64,000 bases of DNA. It comes from Deinococcus sp. QL22. GTDB lineage: Bacteria; Deinococcota; Deinococci; Deinococcales; Deinococcaceae. Position 1 is the stretch's first letter; each line of letters opens with the position of its first letter. Positions 50,104 through 57,740 of this stretch are shown one piece after another. Position numbers and translations under genes: made by a program. A model generated the notes under the pieces. That model saw only the letters and a program-made list of their open reading frames with translations. It was not told where the DNA came from and did no database searches. The stretch spans positions 2,230,001 to 2,294,000 of the forward strand of contig NZ_CP097149.1 in NCBI RefSeq assembly GCF_023370075.1, given 5' to 3'.

Positions 50104-50132
50104 ATATTAGTACGTCTGAAGCCAAACGTCAA
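50104..50132 (-). promoter_or_regulatory. Leftward early promoter
   Basis: On the minus strand TTGACG (50,132-50,127) and TAATAT (50,109-50,104) are separated by exactly 17 bases. The predicted RNA starts at or within a few bases of the ATG at 50,097, so the first gene is leaderless. It drives the phage lytic operon. Confidence 0.8.
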
Positions 50133-50147
50133 TACTAATAGATTGGT
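50133..50147 (+). promoter_or_regulatory. Operator copy 1
   Basis: TACTAATAGATTGGT is exactly repeated in inverse orientation at 50,163-50,177. It adjoins the -35 box of the leftward promoter. Half sites ATTAGTA/TACTAAT also occur at 50,106 and 50,184. Confidence 0.75.
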
Positions 50148-50162
50148 ATTTTTGAGCCCGCA

Positions 50163-50177
50163 ACCAATCTATTAGTA
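50163..50177 (-). promoter_or_regulatory. Operator copy 2
   Basis: ACCAATCTATTAGTA is the exact reverse complement of 50,133-50,147. It lies between the divergent regulator genes and probably covers the rightward repressor promoter. Confidence 0.75.
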
Positions 50178-50198
50178 CCATCGTATTAGTGTCTCAGA

Positions 50199-50810
50199 AT
50201 GACTGCCTCTGTTCTTGTCCGCGTCGAACCGCACTGGAGGGTAATTGTGTCCAGATACGGTGATGCTTTAATCGAGCGCCGTGAGTTGCGCGGCTTCGAT
50301 AGTGCTAGTGATCTGGCCAAAAAATCGAAAGAGGTCGCTGAGCAACTTAACGATCCCCAACTTTCAGCCTTTAGCCAGCAGACTCTAAGCAGACTGGAAA
50401 GCGATAAAACCGGCGAATACATTGCCAACGCCCGCCCACGTATTCAACGAATGCTTAGCTATCTGTTGGGTTGGAGCGCTGAGGAATTTGAGGCAGCGGT
50501 CGGTATCAGTATTCCAGCAGTCTCGTATTTGGGTTCGGTCCCTACAGAATCCACCTTAGAGACATACACTCCCCGGCGCGGGGGCCCACCCATCCCGCCT
50601 GTCGTGTCCTTTCGGGAAACGCCGATCAGCATTCCCAATGAGTTATTGGAAATGGTGGAAAAGTATGGGGATACCTACCCCATTCTCAAGACTGAGCGCA
50701 TGCAGCGCATGCTGGCGGCCCCCCGCGCACACGGCGGCCTGGAAGTGGGCCCACAAACAGCAGACGACTGGTTTGAATACTGGATCGCTAACAAGCGGTT
50801 CCTGACGTGA
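50199..50810 (+). CDS. CI-like phage repressor
   Basis: The 203-residue protein has a helix-turn-helix in the first 90 residues (ALIERRELRGFDSASDLAKK; FSQQTLSRLESDKTGEY) and a C-terminal domain of about 60 residues (SIPNELLEMVEKYGDTYPIL; a W-F-E-Y-W segment) with no Ser-Lys protease pair of LexA/CI type. So it is not expected to cleave itself. It overlaps the metallopeptidase gene by 4 bases. The pair is likely to maintain lysogeny and to be released by the peptidase, as with ICEBs1 ImmR/ImmA or Deinococcus DdrO/IrrE. Confidence 0.85.
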   Translation: MTASVLVRVEPHWRVIVSRYGDALIERRELRGFDSASDLAKKSKEVAEQLNDPQLSAFSQQTLSRLESDKTGEYIANARPRIQRMLSYLLGWSAEEFEAAVGISIPAVSYLGSVPTESTLETYTPRRGGPPIPPVVSFRETPISIPNELLEMVEKYGDTYPILKTERMQRMLAAPRAHGGLEVGPQTADDWFEYWIANKRFLT

Positions 50811-51463
50811 CGTATGACAACACCCATCTGGTCAGCGATTACATCCGTTACGTCAAGGCCGTGCAGCGTCACTTGCGATATGAGGCCCACGCATTACGGT
50901 TTGCGCAAGCATTAGAAATTCGGGTCAAGATTGGGCTGAGCAACCGCTGTCACACCGAGCATCCGGATGGGCCGGTCATGACAGTTCAGCCGTGGCACTG
51001 GGGCAACAGCGACATTGTGCGGCACGAGACTGCACACGTCCTGCTGTGGTGGAGTGGGCTAGAAGCGGAGATTATTGAAGAGTACGGCGAAGAATTGGGA
51101 TGGAAAGTTGTCGAGAACCTCTGCAACTTCACCATCTCTTTTTTGAAAATCACGCAACCCATGCTGGACTCTGCTGTGCTGCGGTATGGGCAGGACGCCA
51201 AGGTAGTGCGCCACTTGCAGAAGATCGCCCGTGCGACGCCACAGCAGGCACTGTTGAGAACGGTGTATGACGATCCCAATGGCCTGTGTGCGGGGTTCAT
51301 GACCAGTGGCAAGTACATCCAGGAGGTTGCACAGTGCAATTGGAGTCTGCCGTTTGGGTGGCTGGATCGGGTGCCAGAGCCTGCCCTTTGGTTTCCGGAC
51401 GAGGCCAAGGTGTCTTTTGCGCGGATCAATTCCAACGCAACACTGGGCATGTGCTGGGGGTAG
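50807..51463 (+). CDS. ImmA/IrrE-type metallopeptidase
   Basis: The 218-residue protein has the zinc motif HETAH (HExxH) within DIVRHETAHVLLWWSGLEAE at about residues 67-86, followed by an acidic segment IIEEYGEELGW that could supply the third ligand. ImmA/IrrE-type peptidases cut phage or DdrO-type repressors on damage or signals. The stop-start overlap with the repressor indicates coupled expression. Substrate specificity is inferred from gene order only. Confidence 0.8.
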   Translation: MTYDNTHLVSDYIRYVKAVQRHLRYEAHALRFAQALEIRVKIGLSNRCHTEHPDGPVMTVQPWHWGNSDIVRHETAHVLLWWSGLEAEIIEEYGEELGWKVVENLCNFTISFLKITQPMLDSAVLRYGQDAKVVRHLQKIARATPQQALLRTVYDDPNGLCAGFMTSGKYIQEVAQCNWSLPFGWLDRVPEPALWFPDEAKVSFARINSNATLGMCWG

Positions 51464-51464
51464 A

Positions 51465-51485
51465 GGTAGTCAAAGTTGCGTATGC
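51465..51485 (+). repeat. Dispersed 21-base repeat, copy 1
   Basis: GGTAGTCAAAGTTGCGTATGC recurs in nearly identical form at 53,228-53,248 and 54,005-54,025. All copies follow a gene end in the rightward unit. Confidence 0.7.
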
Positions 51486-51533
51486 ATAAGCATCAGACGT
51501 GATAGGCCAAGAGGATCACCCCAAGGAGATGTC

Positions 51534-52043
51534 ATGAAGAAGCTGTCTACTCTGATGCTACTGACCACCTTCGCAGGCGCAGAGGCCGCTCCCATCTCAA
51601 TCCGCAGCCTCATCACAGGCAGCGGCGGCCAAATGACGATTAGCCAAGGCTTTTTTCTAGTAAGCAAACGAACCAGTGATTTGACGTATTTGACCCTTGG
51701 GGTGGGTGCTTTCGACCTCACCAACGCAGGCAGATTGAATGGGGTAGCCGTTATCGCTGTTAAGGAATACCTGAAACCCAGCGAGCGCGCGTTGTTCAAC
51801 CGGGCCGTGGGACAGGTAGCAACACGCTGTTTCAACCTTCGCCCTGAACGCTTGACAGCCATTTCAGTCTGGCTGGATCGTCAGAACTCTTCCGCCATCA
51901 GAGATGTCGCCACAGACTTCGGCCCGATGAGACTGCGATTCCTGCGTGACATCAATGAGGACGGCAACTTCTACACTTCGGTGTATCTCAACCGCACGGG
52001 CACACCCGGCGTGTTGCCCTGGAAGAGTTACTGCACACCATGA
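51534..52043 (+). CDS. Exported protein, unknown
   Basis: The 169-residue product starts at ATG 51,534 behind AAGGAG. It has a signal peptide (MKKLSTLMLLTTFAGAEA, cleavage near residue 18). The mature part is mixed (QMTISQGFFLVSKRTSDLTY; SERALFNRAVGQVATRCFNL; SVYLNRTGTPGVLPW) with two Cys near the end. No family is recognised. It is the first of the exported cargo genes that follow the immunity module. Confidence 0.65.
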   Translation: MKKLSTLMLLTTFAGAEAAPISIRSLITGSGGQMTISQGFFLVSKRTSDLTYLTLGVGAFDLTNAGRLNGVAVIAVKEYLKPSERALFNRAVGQVATRCFNLRPERLTAISVWLDRQNSSAIRDVATDFGPMRLRFLRDINEDGNFYTSVYLNRTGTPGVLPWKSYCTP

Positions 52044-52168
52044 GAATGCTACTGACCCTTATGGCCGTCCTACTGCTCGCCCCTGTTGCCGAGGCCGCTC
52101 GTGGCCCTATTCCCAGTGGTGGGTTGTGGAAATTGAGTAGAGCGGTGTTGGGCGTGTGTTGGGGCTGA
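52040..52168 (+). CDS. Tiny exported peptide
   Basis: The 42-residue frame MRMLLTLMAVLLLAPVAEAA has a clear signal peptide and a short remainder (RGPIPSGGLWKLSRAVLGVC). The ATG overlaps the previous stop (ATGA). The tail GVCWG resembles the end of the metallopeptidase (GMCWG), because both ends lie in related DNA. It may be a released peptide, or a remnant of a longer gene. Confidence 0.45.
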   Translation: MRMLLTLMAVLLLAPVAEAARGPIPSGGLWKLSRAVLGVCWG

Positions 52169-52212
52169 AGGTGAGGTCTGTACAACGTTCAGTGGGTGGG
52201 ATAAGGAGAACT

Positions 52213-52629
52213 ATGAAAAAGCTACTGATTTTGCCTTTGCTAGCCCTTGCCAGCTGCGCTCCCACTGTGACGGGCACGCCTACGTATGTCGATCTGCAGG
52301 GCTACCTGGCGACTTGTGCCGCCGCTTTGGATGAAGTGGCGCGGATCGCTCCCACATTGCGACCTGCCTCATTAGGCGGGGCAACGATCTGGCCTCCCTA
52401 CATGGTTGCCAATCGCACGGCCACAAACTTGACCGTGACCAGCACCACCACCGCTTACTCAGGGGTGTTCGGGGGTCTCACGCCGGTTGTGAATAGCACC
52501 AGCAGTCTTTGGACTTGTACTGAAGTACCTGGCTTAGCCACTTTGAGCGTGAGTAGTACCGGGCAGCGTGAAGAGTTTGCGCGAGCATCCCACGCCGCTT
52601 TCTTCGGGGCTATCAACCTGCCCAAATGA
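52213..52629 (+). CDS. Lipoprotein, unknown
   Basis: The 138-residue product starts at ATG 52,213 behind AAGGAG. The signal peptide ends in a lipobox LASC (residues 12-15), so Cys 15 would be lipidated. The mature part has two further Cys and Ser/Thr-rich strands (NLTVTSTTTAYSGVF; TLSVSSTGQREEFARA). No family is recognised. Confidence 0.7.
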   Translation: MKKLLILPLLALASCAPTVTGTPTYVDLQGYLATCAAALDEVARIAPTLRPASLGGATIWPPYMVANRTATNLTVTSTTTAYSGVFGGLTPVVNSTSSLWTCTEVPGLATLSVSSTGQREEFARASHAAFFGAINLPK

Positions 52630-52765
52630 TCAAGACCCCTGCAAATGTGGAGGGGTGCTTTAGGTGCCGGACTTTCCCATTGATGCACATCGGCTTGGTG
52701 GTGGCCGATGACTGAAGGGCGTGGGCTGGGGCTGAGGGGAACAGGATGACTGAGGGAGACTCGCA

Positions 52766-53200
52766 ATGAAAACTACCGTTGTCCTATTTGCTCTTGCCCT
52801 GTCGCTGAGCGGCTGCAAAGACAAACCGACTGCTGCCGTACAGCCCACCTTGCCAGCCGTGTCCGCTGCTGCCACGTCCACTCAAGACGCTTTCGAGAGA
52901 GCATCGGATCAGTATTTGATTGACACCAACGCAGTAAAAACCGAATGCAGCGCCCTGTTTCCTGCAGACCGGTTGGCCGTCTACACCGAGAATGGAGAAC
53001 GGGTCACGTGTGGTCAGCTCTCCGACGGGCTGGAGGGGGCACGGCGACGGATGGCCACTGCGCATGGGAAGAGCATGGCCGTACCTTGGGAGTCCAATAG
53101 GGTGTTCACGTCAAGCATTTTTGACATTGAGGATGATGGTCTGATGTCGGTTTATTTGTTTGAGCCGGAGCAGGCTGTCTTGTTCCAGTCTGAGCAATGA
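52766..53200 (+). CDS. Lipoprotein, unknown
   Basis: The 144-residue product has a signal peptide and lipobox LSGC (about residues 14-17), a Pro/Ala-rich spacer, then a small domain with two Cys (TECSAL and VTCGQL). GAGGGAGAC precedes the ATG. It belongs to the exported cargo set. Confidence 0.7.
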   Translation: MKTTVVLFALALSLSGCKDKPTAAVQPTLPAVSAAATSTQDAFERASDQYLIDTNAVKTECSALFPADRLAVYTENGERVTCGQLSDGLEGARRRMATAHGKSMAVPWESNRVFTSSIFDIEDDGLMSVYLFEPEQAVLFQSEQ

Positions 53201-53227
53201 TGCGTCTGGGGCGTGTGGTGGGGCTGA

Positions 53228-53248
53228 GGTGGTCAAAGTTGCGTGCGC
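53228..53248 (+). repeat. Dispersed 21-base repeat, copy 2
   Basis: GGTGGTCAAAGTTGCGTGCGC matches the copies at 51,465 and 54,005. It follows the lipoprotein gene ending at 53,200. Confidence 0.75.
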
Positions 53249-53377
53249 TGACAACGGCATAACCTCGCACTGAAAGTGTGGACGCGAGCAACACCAACCC
53301 GGACTGTGCTCAACAGACGACGATGCACCCACACACCGCCACCAATCGCTGCTCTCCCCCTCATCTGGAGGACACGC

Positions 53378-53992
53378 ATGAGACCGCCCCGCTCCCTGCT
53401 CTACTGGCCTGTCCTGGGCATTGCGCTCGCCCCGTTGCTGATGGCCCTGCTGGGCCTCACCCATCCTACCGACTTGACCACCAGTACCGTCCACCACTGG
53501 ACGAGGCTGCATCTCTGGCTGATTCCCCTCTTTCCCTTGATCGGCGTGAACCTGTGGTGGCTGCTGTCTGACCTTCGCGGTTGGCTCCCCTGGGCCGCAC
53601 GACTGGGCGCCTTCGTCTACGGCGTGTATTACCCAGCGGTCGATCTTCTGGCGGGCGTCGCGACCGGGCGACTCCTGAGCTCAGGCGTTGACCGGGATGC
53701 TCCAGCCATTTCCACGCTGTTTCAGCAGGGCAATGCCCTGGGGGATATCGGAAACATGGGCCTCCTGCTGTCCTGCGTGCTGACCATAGCCGCGCTGTGG
53801 CCACTAAGGGGTCGAGCGCTGTTGCCTGGGGCAGGGTGCCTGTTGTTGGGGGCGTGGCTGTTTACCGAGAACCACATCTACCGGCCCTGGGGGGTGCTGG
53901 CCATGCTGCTCCTGGCAGTGGGTTTCGCCGCGCTGATGTGGGTGAGACAGCGGCCTGCCAAGCAAGCCAATCCGGAGTACCGAGTGAACTGA
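53378..53992 (+). CDS. Multi-pass membrane protein, unknown
   Basis: The 204-residue protein starts at ATG 53,378 with GGAG 7 bases upstream. It has about six membrane segments (first: LLYWPVLGIALAPLLMALLG; last: GVLAMLLLAVGFAALMWV). A loop with DRDAPAISTLFQQGNALGDI lies between segments four and five. No family is recognised; a transporter signature is absent. Confidence 0.7.
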   Translation: MRPPRSLLYWPVLGIALAPLLMALLGLTHPTDLTTSTVHHWTRLHLWLIPLFPLIGVNLWWLLSDLRGWLPWAARLGAFVYGVYYPAVDLLAGVATGRLLSSGVDRDAPAISTLFQQGNALGDIGNMGLLLSCVLTIAALWPLRGRALLPGAGCLLLGAWLFTENHIYRPWGVLAMLLLAVGFAALMWVRQRPAKQANPEYRVN

Positions 53993-54004
53993 TGGGCCTG
54001 TAGG

Positions 54005-54025
54005 GGTGGTCAAAGTTGCGTGCGC
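54005..54025 (+). repeat. Dispersed 21-base repeat, copy 3
   Basis: GGTGGTCAAAGTTGCGTGCGC is identical to copy 2 and follows the membrane protein gene ending at 53,992. Confidence 0.75.
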
Positions 54026-54048
54026 TAGGGCATGCTATTGCAAGAGGA

Positions 54049-54531
54049 TCAGGCAAGATCATAGACGGTAACGTCCAACCCTTGATCCACAAGCTCTTCA
54101 TTGATCATCGCCTCGATCACGGCCCAGTCTCCCCCAGCTAAGCCCGCCCCGATCCGGGGCATGTGAACCGACGCACCTACCCGCTCAGCCTCTTTCCGCA
54201 CGCGGGTGAGACCTTCACGGATCGCCTCATACCGAACTGGTGGCTGTGCCAGGTGCTGTCCCTTTCGAGCAATGTCATGCTGCCCGATCAGATTTGCAAC
54301 GGTCAAGTCAGGCAGCACCTCGACAAATTGCACCTGCCCGAGAGCAAACGGCGTGGCTTCCTCTCCAGAAGCCCAAGCCTTGTATCGGCGTGCGGTCTCT
54401 GGAAAGCGTTGAGCCAAGGGGAGAACGAAGCCTCGACCCCACGCCCCGATGTCATTACAGACATGCACCAAAAGTTTTTGCCCAGCTCCCACTGGATGAA
54501 CGGCGTCTCCGGAAACATAGTGAAGGGGCAT
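54049..54531 (-). CDS. Macro-domain protein
   Basis: The 160-residue protein has the fold signatures of ALC1/ADP-ribose-binding macro domains: LLVHVCNDIGAWGRGFVLPL (about 20-39) with the adenine-ribose contact N-D-I-G, then FPETARRYKAWASG, and HMPRIGAGLAGGDWAVIEAM (about 123-142). Macro domains bind or remove ADP-ribose, for example from DNA or protein. In a phage it could reverse host defence that uses ADP-ribosylation. It runs against its neighbours with a leaderless promoter (TAGACT). Confidence 0.85.
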   Translation of the reverse strand: MPLHYVSGDAVHPVGAGQKLLVHVCNDIGAWGRGFVLPLAQRFPETARRYKAWASGEEATPFALGQVQFVEVLPDLTVANLIGQHDIARKGQHLAQPPVRYEAIREGLTRVRKEAERVGASVHMPRIGAGLAGGDWAVIEAMINEELVDQGLDVTVYDLA

Positions 54532-54537
54532 ATCGTC

Positions 54538-54543
54538 AGTCTA
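54538..54543 (-). promoter_or_regulatory. -10 box of a leaderless promoter
   Basis: On the minus strand TAGACT ends 6 bases before the ATG at 54,531 of the macro-domain gene. Confidence 0.45.
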
Positions 54544-54653
54544 TCCAGCATGGTTCAACCACAGAAACTGCTCTCCTCTCGCGGCAAAGCCAGGTCGGCG
54601 CAGCCCCTCCCATCAGCATCCACGCTTGAGGCAACACCCTGCCTCTCACCCGG

Positions 54654-54659
54654 TACCGT
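54654..54659 (+). promoter_or_regulatory. -10 box of a leaderless promoter
   Basis: TACCGT lies 7 bases before the ATG at 54,667 of the DUF4274-like gene. Confidence 0.45.
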
Positions 54660-54666
54660 AGAGGTC

Positions 54667-55197
54667 ATGGAACTGTACGCCGAACTGATGTCCGAGTACC
54701 TGAAGACGGCTCCTGATCAGGCGTGGCTGTATGCCGCCTGTGACTCCAATTACGACGGCAACGGGCAACTGATCCACTGGATGATCGAGCAGCCTGCATG
54801 TCCACAGGCCGCAGCGCTCGCCATCTTCTGGTACTCCGGTGCAGGCTACTCCGGTCAATTCCAAAGCCGAGACGACGTGCCCTCTCACGGGAAAGACACC
54901 TACGATTTTCTCCACACGATTCAAGACCGCCTGCTCTCTGGGTTTTATAAGACCACCGAAGTCGGTTTTAATCCGCGCAATGACCCGACCCCGATCGGAA
55001 GTCTGACCAAGCCCGGCCTCGACTGGACAACCCAGTACGAGGGCGGCGTCCACGTGCCAGAAGCCATGAAGCAGGCCATTCCTGGCAGCAACCTGGGCGT
55101 CTTGGATATGCCGGAAGACTGGGTCGAAGGGATGCCGCCGGAGATCTACGCACAGGTGGAAGCGTCCTATGAGGAAGAAGACGAAGATGACGAGTGA
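54667..55197 (+). CDS. DUF4274-like protein
   Basis: The 176-residue product starts at ATG 54,667; the longer frame from 54,163 is antisense to the macro gene and rejected. The segment at about 18-60 (AWLYAACDSNYDGNGQLIHW; CPQAAALAIFWYSGAGYSG) follows the DUF4274 pattern, where W-D/N-G and I-F-W with a Gly-Tyr turn are typical. The end is very acidic (YEEEDEDDE). The role is unknown; such proteins often occur near toxin-immunity loci. It lies just before the integrase. Confidence 0.6.
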   Translation: MELYAELMSEYLKTAPDQAWLYAACDSNYDGNGQLIHWMIEQPACPQAAALAIFWYSGAGYSGQFQSRDDVPSHGKDTYDFLHTIQDRLLSGFYKTTEVGFNPRNDPTPIGSLTKPGLDWTTQYEGGVHVPEAMKQAIPGSNLGVLDMPEDWVEGMPPEIYAQVEASYEEEDEDDE

Positions 55198-55207
55198 AGG
55201 ACAACCC

Positions 55208-56617
55208 ATGGTTGACAAGCAGGCCGTCAGTTGCATAAGAGTGTCCACTGACCAGCAAGAAGACCGTCATGGCCCCGAGCGGCAACGGCGGGACATTGAG
55301 CGCGAGGCAGCCTACGCAGGCCTGACACTCACGCACTGGCTAGAAGAGTCGGTCAGCGGCGCAAAGGGGGCACGGCAACACTCCAACAGTTACTACGACC
55401 TGGCGCGGGCGAATCCTGGCATGAACTTCATTTTCTCTGCCTCGAACCGGGTGGCGCGGCATGTGGAAATCATCGTGGGCATTGCCCGCGAGCTGCAGAA
55501 GTTAGGAGCCGTGGTCTGGGTGTCGGGCATCGGGAATCTCAGCCAGCCGCGCAACTGGAAGGAATTCCTCAGAGACGCGGTGGATGCCGAATCCGATTAC
55601 ACCAACATCGTTAAGCAGCTCACTGACGGGAAACGAGATAAGGCACAACTCGGCCACTGGGCACAGGGGCGCGTCCCATGGGGCTACAAGCTCGCTCGGG
55701 ACGAACGGGGGATCTCCACCCTCCCTGTCATTGACGAGGCGGCGGCACGGGTCGTGAGGCGGGTATTCGAGTTGTACGCCACGCACGGCGGCAACACGCT
55801 GACGATGCGCCAACTGAACGCCGAAGGCCTCAAGACGGCTGAGGGGAAAGACTGGACGATCAGCGGGGTGGCAGCCATGATCCGCAATGAGCGGTACACC
55901 GGGCGGGCGCAGTTCTACGGCCACCTCGTCACCTATCCGGCCATCGTTGAACCAGAGTTGTGGAACCAGGTGCAGGGCGCCATTAGACACCGCCGCCGAG
56001 GGGAGCGGCTGACCACTGGCCCCCACCTGTTGACGGGAGTGGCCCGCTGCGGCTCGTGTGGCGGGGCCATGAGTTACATCCTCAGCAAGGGCAGTGGCCG
56101 GGGGCAGGCCAGAGACGGCGGCTACTACCGGTACCTGCGGTGCTCCCATGTGCCTCAGTGCAGCCATATGAAGAACTACCGAGTCGGTGAAATTGAGGCC
56201 GCAAGTTGGGAGGCCTTTACGCAAACCCTGGCTGATCCTGACCTGCTGCGCCCGCTGCTCACTGACGCGCCCCCCGCGCCGTCCAACCATTCGCGCCGCC
56301 TGGCCGAGATTGCTCAGGAGATGGCGGATACCCTCTCGCGGGCCGTGCGCTACGGTCTGCCGGATGATGTGGTGGAAGCGGCCTTGAAACCGCTGCAACT
56401 GGAACAAGAGCGGCTGACGCGGGAGGATGCGCCCTTGCCTGTGCCTGAAGATGCTCTGACGCCGGAAGTGCGGGACATTGCAGCGGGGTTGAGTGCAGGC
56501 CTGCCACACTTGGAACCGGAAGGGCGGCGGGAGTTGCTGACGGCGCTCCGGGTTAGACTGTCGGTTGAACCGGGTGGGGCGGTTTCAGTGACCGCGTTAG
56601 ACCTCCCACGCGCTTAA
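55208..56617 (+). CDS. Large serine integrase
   Basis: The 469-residue protein (start ATG 55,208 behind AAGGA; earlier ATGs at 55,169 and 55,187 lie in the previous gene) has the resolvase catalytic domain with AVSCIRVSTDQQEDRHG at about residues 6-22, where the Ser in RVS is the nucleophile. Then follow the recombinase domain (GHWAQGRVPWGYKLARDERG; ARVVRRVFELYATHGGNTLT), and a zinc ribbon (CGSCGGAM, C-S-H-V-P-Q-C). The coiled coil is near 375-420. It integrates and excises the prophage at att sites, and ends 16 bases before the host ebfC gene, so the right junction lies near here. Confidence 0.9.
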   Translation: MVDKQAVSCIRVSTDQQEDRHGPERQRRDIEREAAYAGLTLTHWLEESVSGAKGARQHSNSYYDLARANPGMNFIFSASNRVARHVEIIVGIARELQKLGAVVWVSGIGNLSQPRNWKEFLRDAVDAESDYTNIVKQLTDGKRDKAQLGHWAQGRVPWGYKLARDERGISTLPVIDEAAARVVRRVFELYATHGGNTLTMRQLNAEGLKTAEGKDWTISGVAAMIRNERYTGRAQFYGHLVTYPAIVEPELWNQVQGAIRHRRRGERLTTGPHLLTGVARCGSCGGAMSYILSKGSGRGQARDGGYYRYLRCSHVPQCSHMKNYRVGEIEAASWEAFTQTLADPDLLRPLLTDAPPAPSNHSRRLAEIAQEMADTLSRAVRYGLPDDVVEAALKPLQLEQERLTREDAPLPVPEDALTPEVRDIAAGLSAGLPHLEPEGRRELLTALRVRLSVEPGGAVSVTALDLPRA

Positions 56618-56633
56618 CAGGAGATACACGATT

Positions 56634-56924
56634 ATGGACATGAAGAAATTGATGAAGCAGATGCAGCAGGCGCAGGCCGCCGCCGCCAAGATTCAGGACA
56701 ACCTCGCCGCGCAGTCGGTGGAGGGCACGGCCAGCGGGCTGGTCACGGTGACCATGAGCGGCCACGGCAAAATCACGGCTCTGAAAATCAAGCCTGAAGC
56801 CGTAGACCCTGACGACGTGGAAGCCCTCGAAGACCTGATTCTGGTGGCCATGCAGGACGCCACCGCCAAAGCCGACGCCCTCCAGCAAGACGCCACACGC
56901 GGGCTGGGCCTGCCCGGATTTTGA
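56634..56924 (+). CDS. ebfC: YbaB/EbfC nucleoid-associated protein
   Basis: The 96-residue protein (MDMKKLMKQMQQAQAAAAKI; EGTASGLVTVTMSGHGKITA; KIKPEAVDPDDVEALEDLIL) matches the YbaB/EbfC family in length and pattern. It forms dimers that bind DNA and shape the nucleoid. In many bacteria it precedes recR, as here (31-base gap). AGGAG is 10 bases before the ATG. The prophage ends just upstream, so its original promoter may be displaced and the gene now may depend on read-through from the integrase. Confidence 0.9.
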   Translation: MDMKKLMKQMQQAQAAAAKIQDNLAAQSVEGTASGLVTVTMSGHGKITALKIKPEAVDPDDVEALEDLILVAMQDATAKADALQQDATRGLGLPGF

Positions 56925-56955
56925 GCGGGCGTCCGGCGGCTAGTGGGGGAGAGGC

Positions 56956-57552
<597 letters not shown>

Positions 57553-57574
57553 CGTCTCAGGGGGCGTGGTCAAA

Positions 57575-57599
57575 GGGTCTAAAGGTCTAGGGTCTAAGG
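57575..57599 (+). repeat. GTCTAAG-type tandem repeat block 1
   Basis: GGTCTAA occurs three times in 25 bases. The complementary block TTAGACC occurs at 57,677-57,707, so the two can pair over about 100 bases downstream of recR. A similar pair lies after recX. Confidence 0.7.
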
Positions 57600-57676
57600 T
57601 GCTGGGGTGGGTTCGTTTGCTGGTGCTTAGTGCCTAAAACTCTCCAGAACGCTCAAAAATCAACGTTTCTTCCCTG

Positions 57677-57707
57677 CTTAGACCCTTCGGCCCTTGACCC
57701 TTAGACC
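57677..57707 (-). repeat. GTCTAAG-type block, inverted copy
   Basis: CTTAGACCC and CCCTTAGACC are the inverse of the block at 57,575. The pair brackets the recR-acetyltransferase intergenic region. Confidence 0.7.
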
Positions 57708-57727
57708 ATCTCCACCCAACCTCGGCG

Positions 57728-57733
57728 TATCGT
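57728..57733 (+). promoter_or_regulatory. -10 box of a leaderless promoter
   Basis: TATCGT lies 7 bases before the ATG at 57,741. No ribosome binding site is in the gap. Confidence 0.5.
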
Positions 57734-57740
57734 TCTTCCC

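Noticed and set aside
55502..56509. 335-codon minus-strand frame opposite the integrase
   Set aside because: It is a shadow of the integrase gene.
57575..57707. GTCTAAG blocks as a CRISPR array
   Set aside because: The repeats are short, irregular and face each other, with no spacers.
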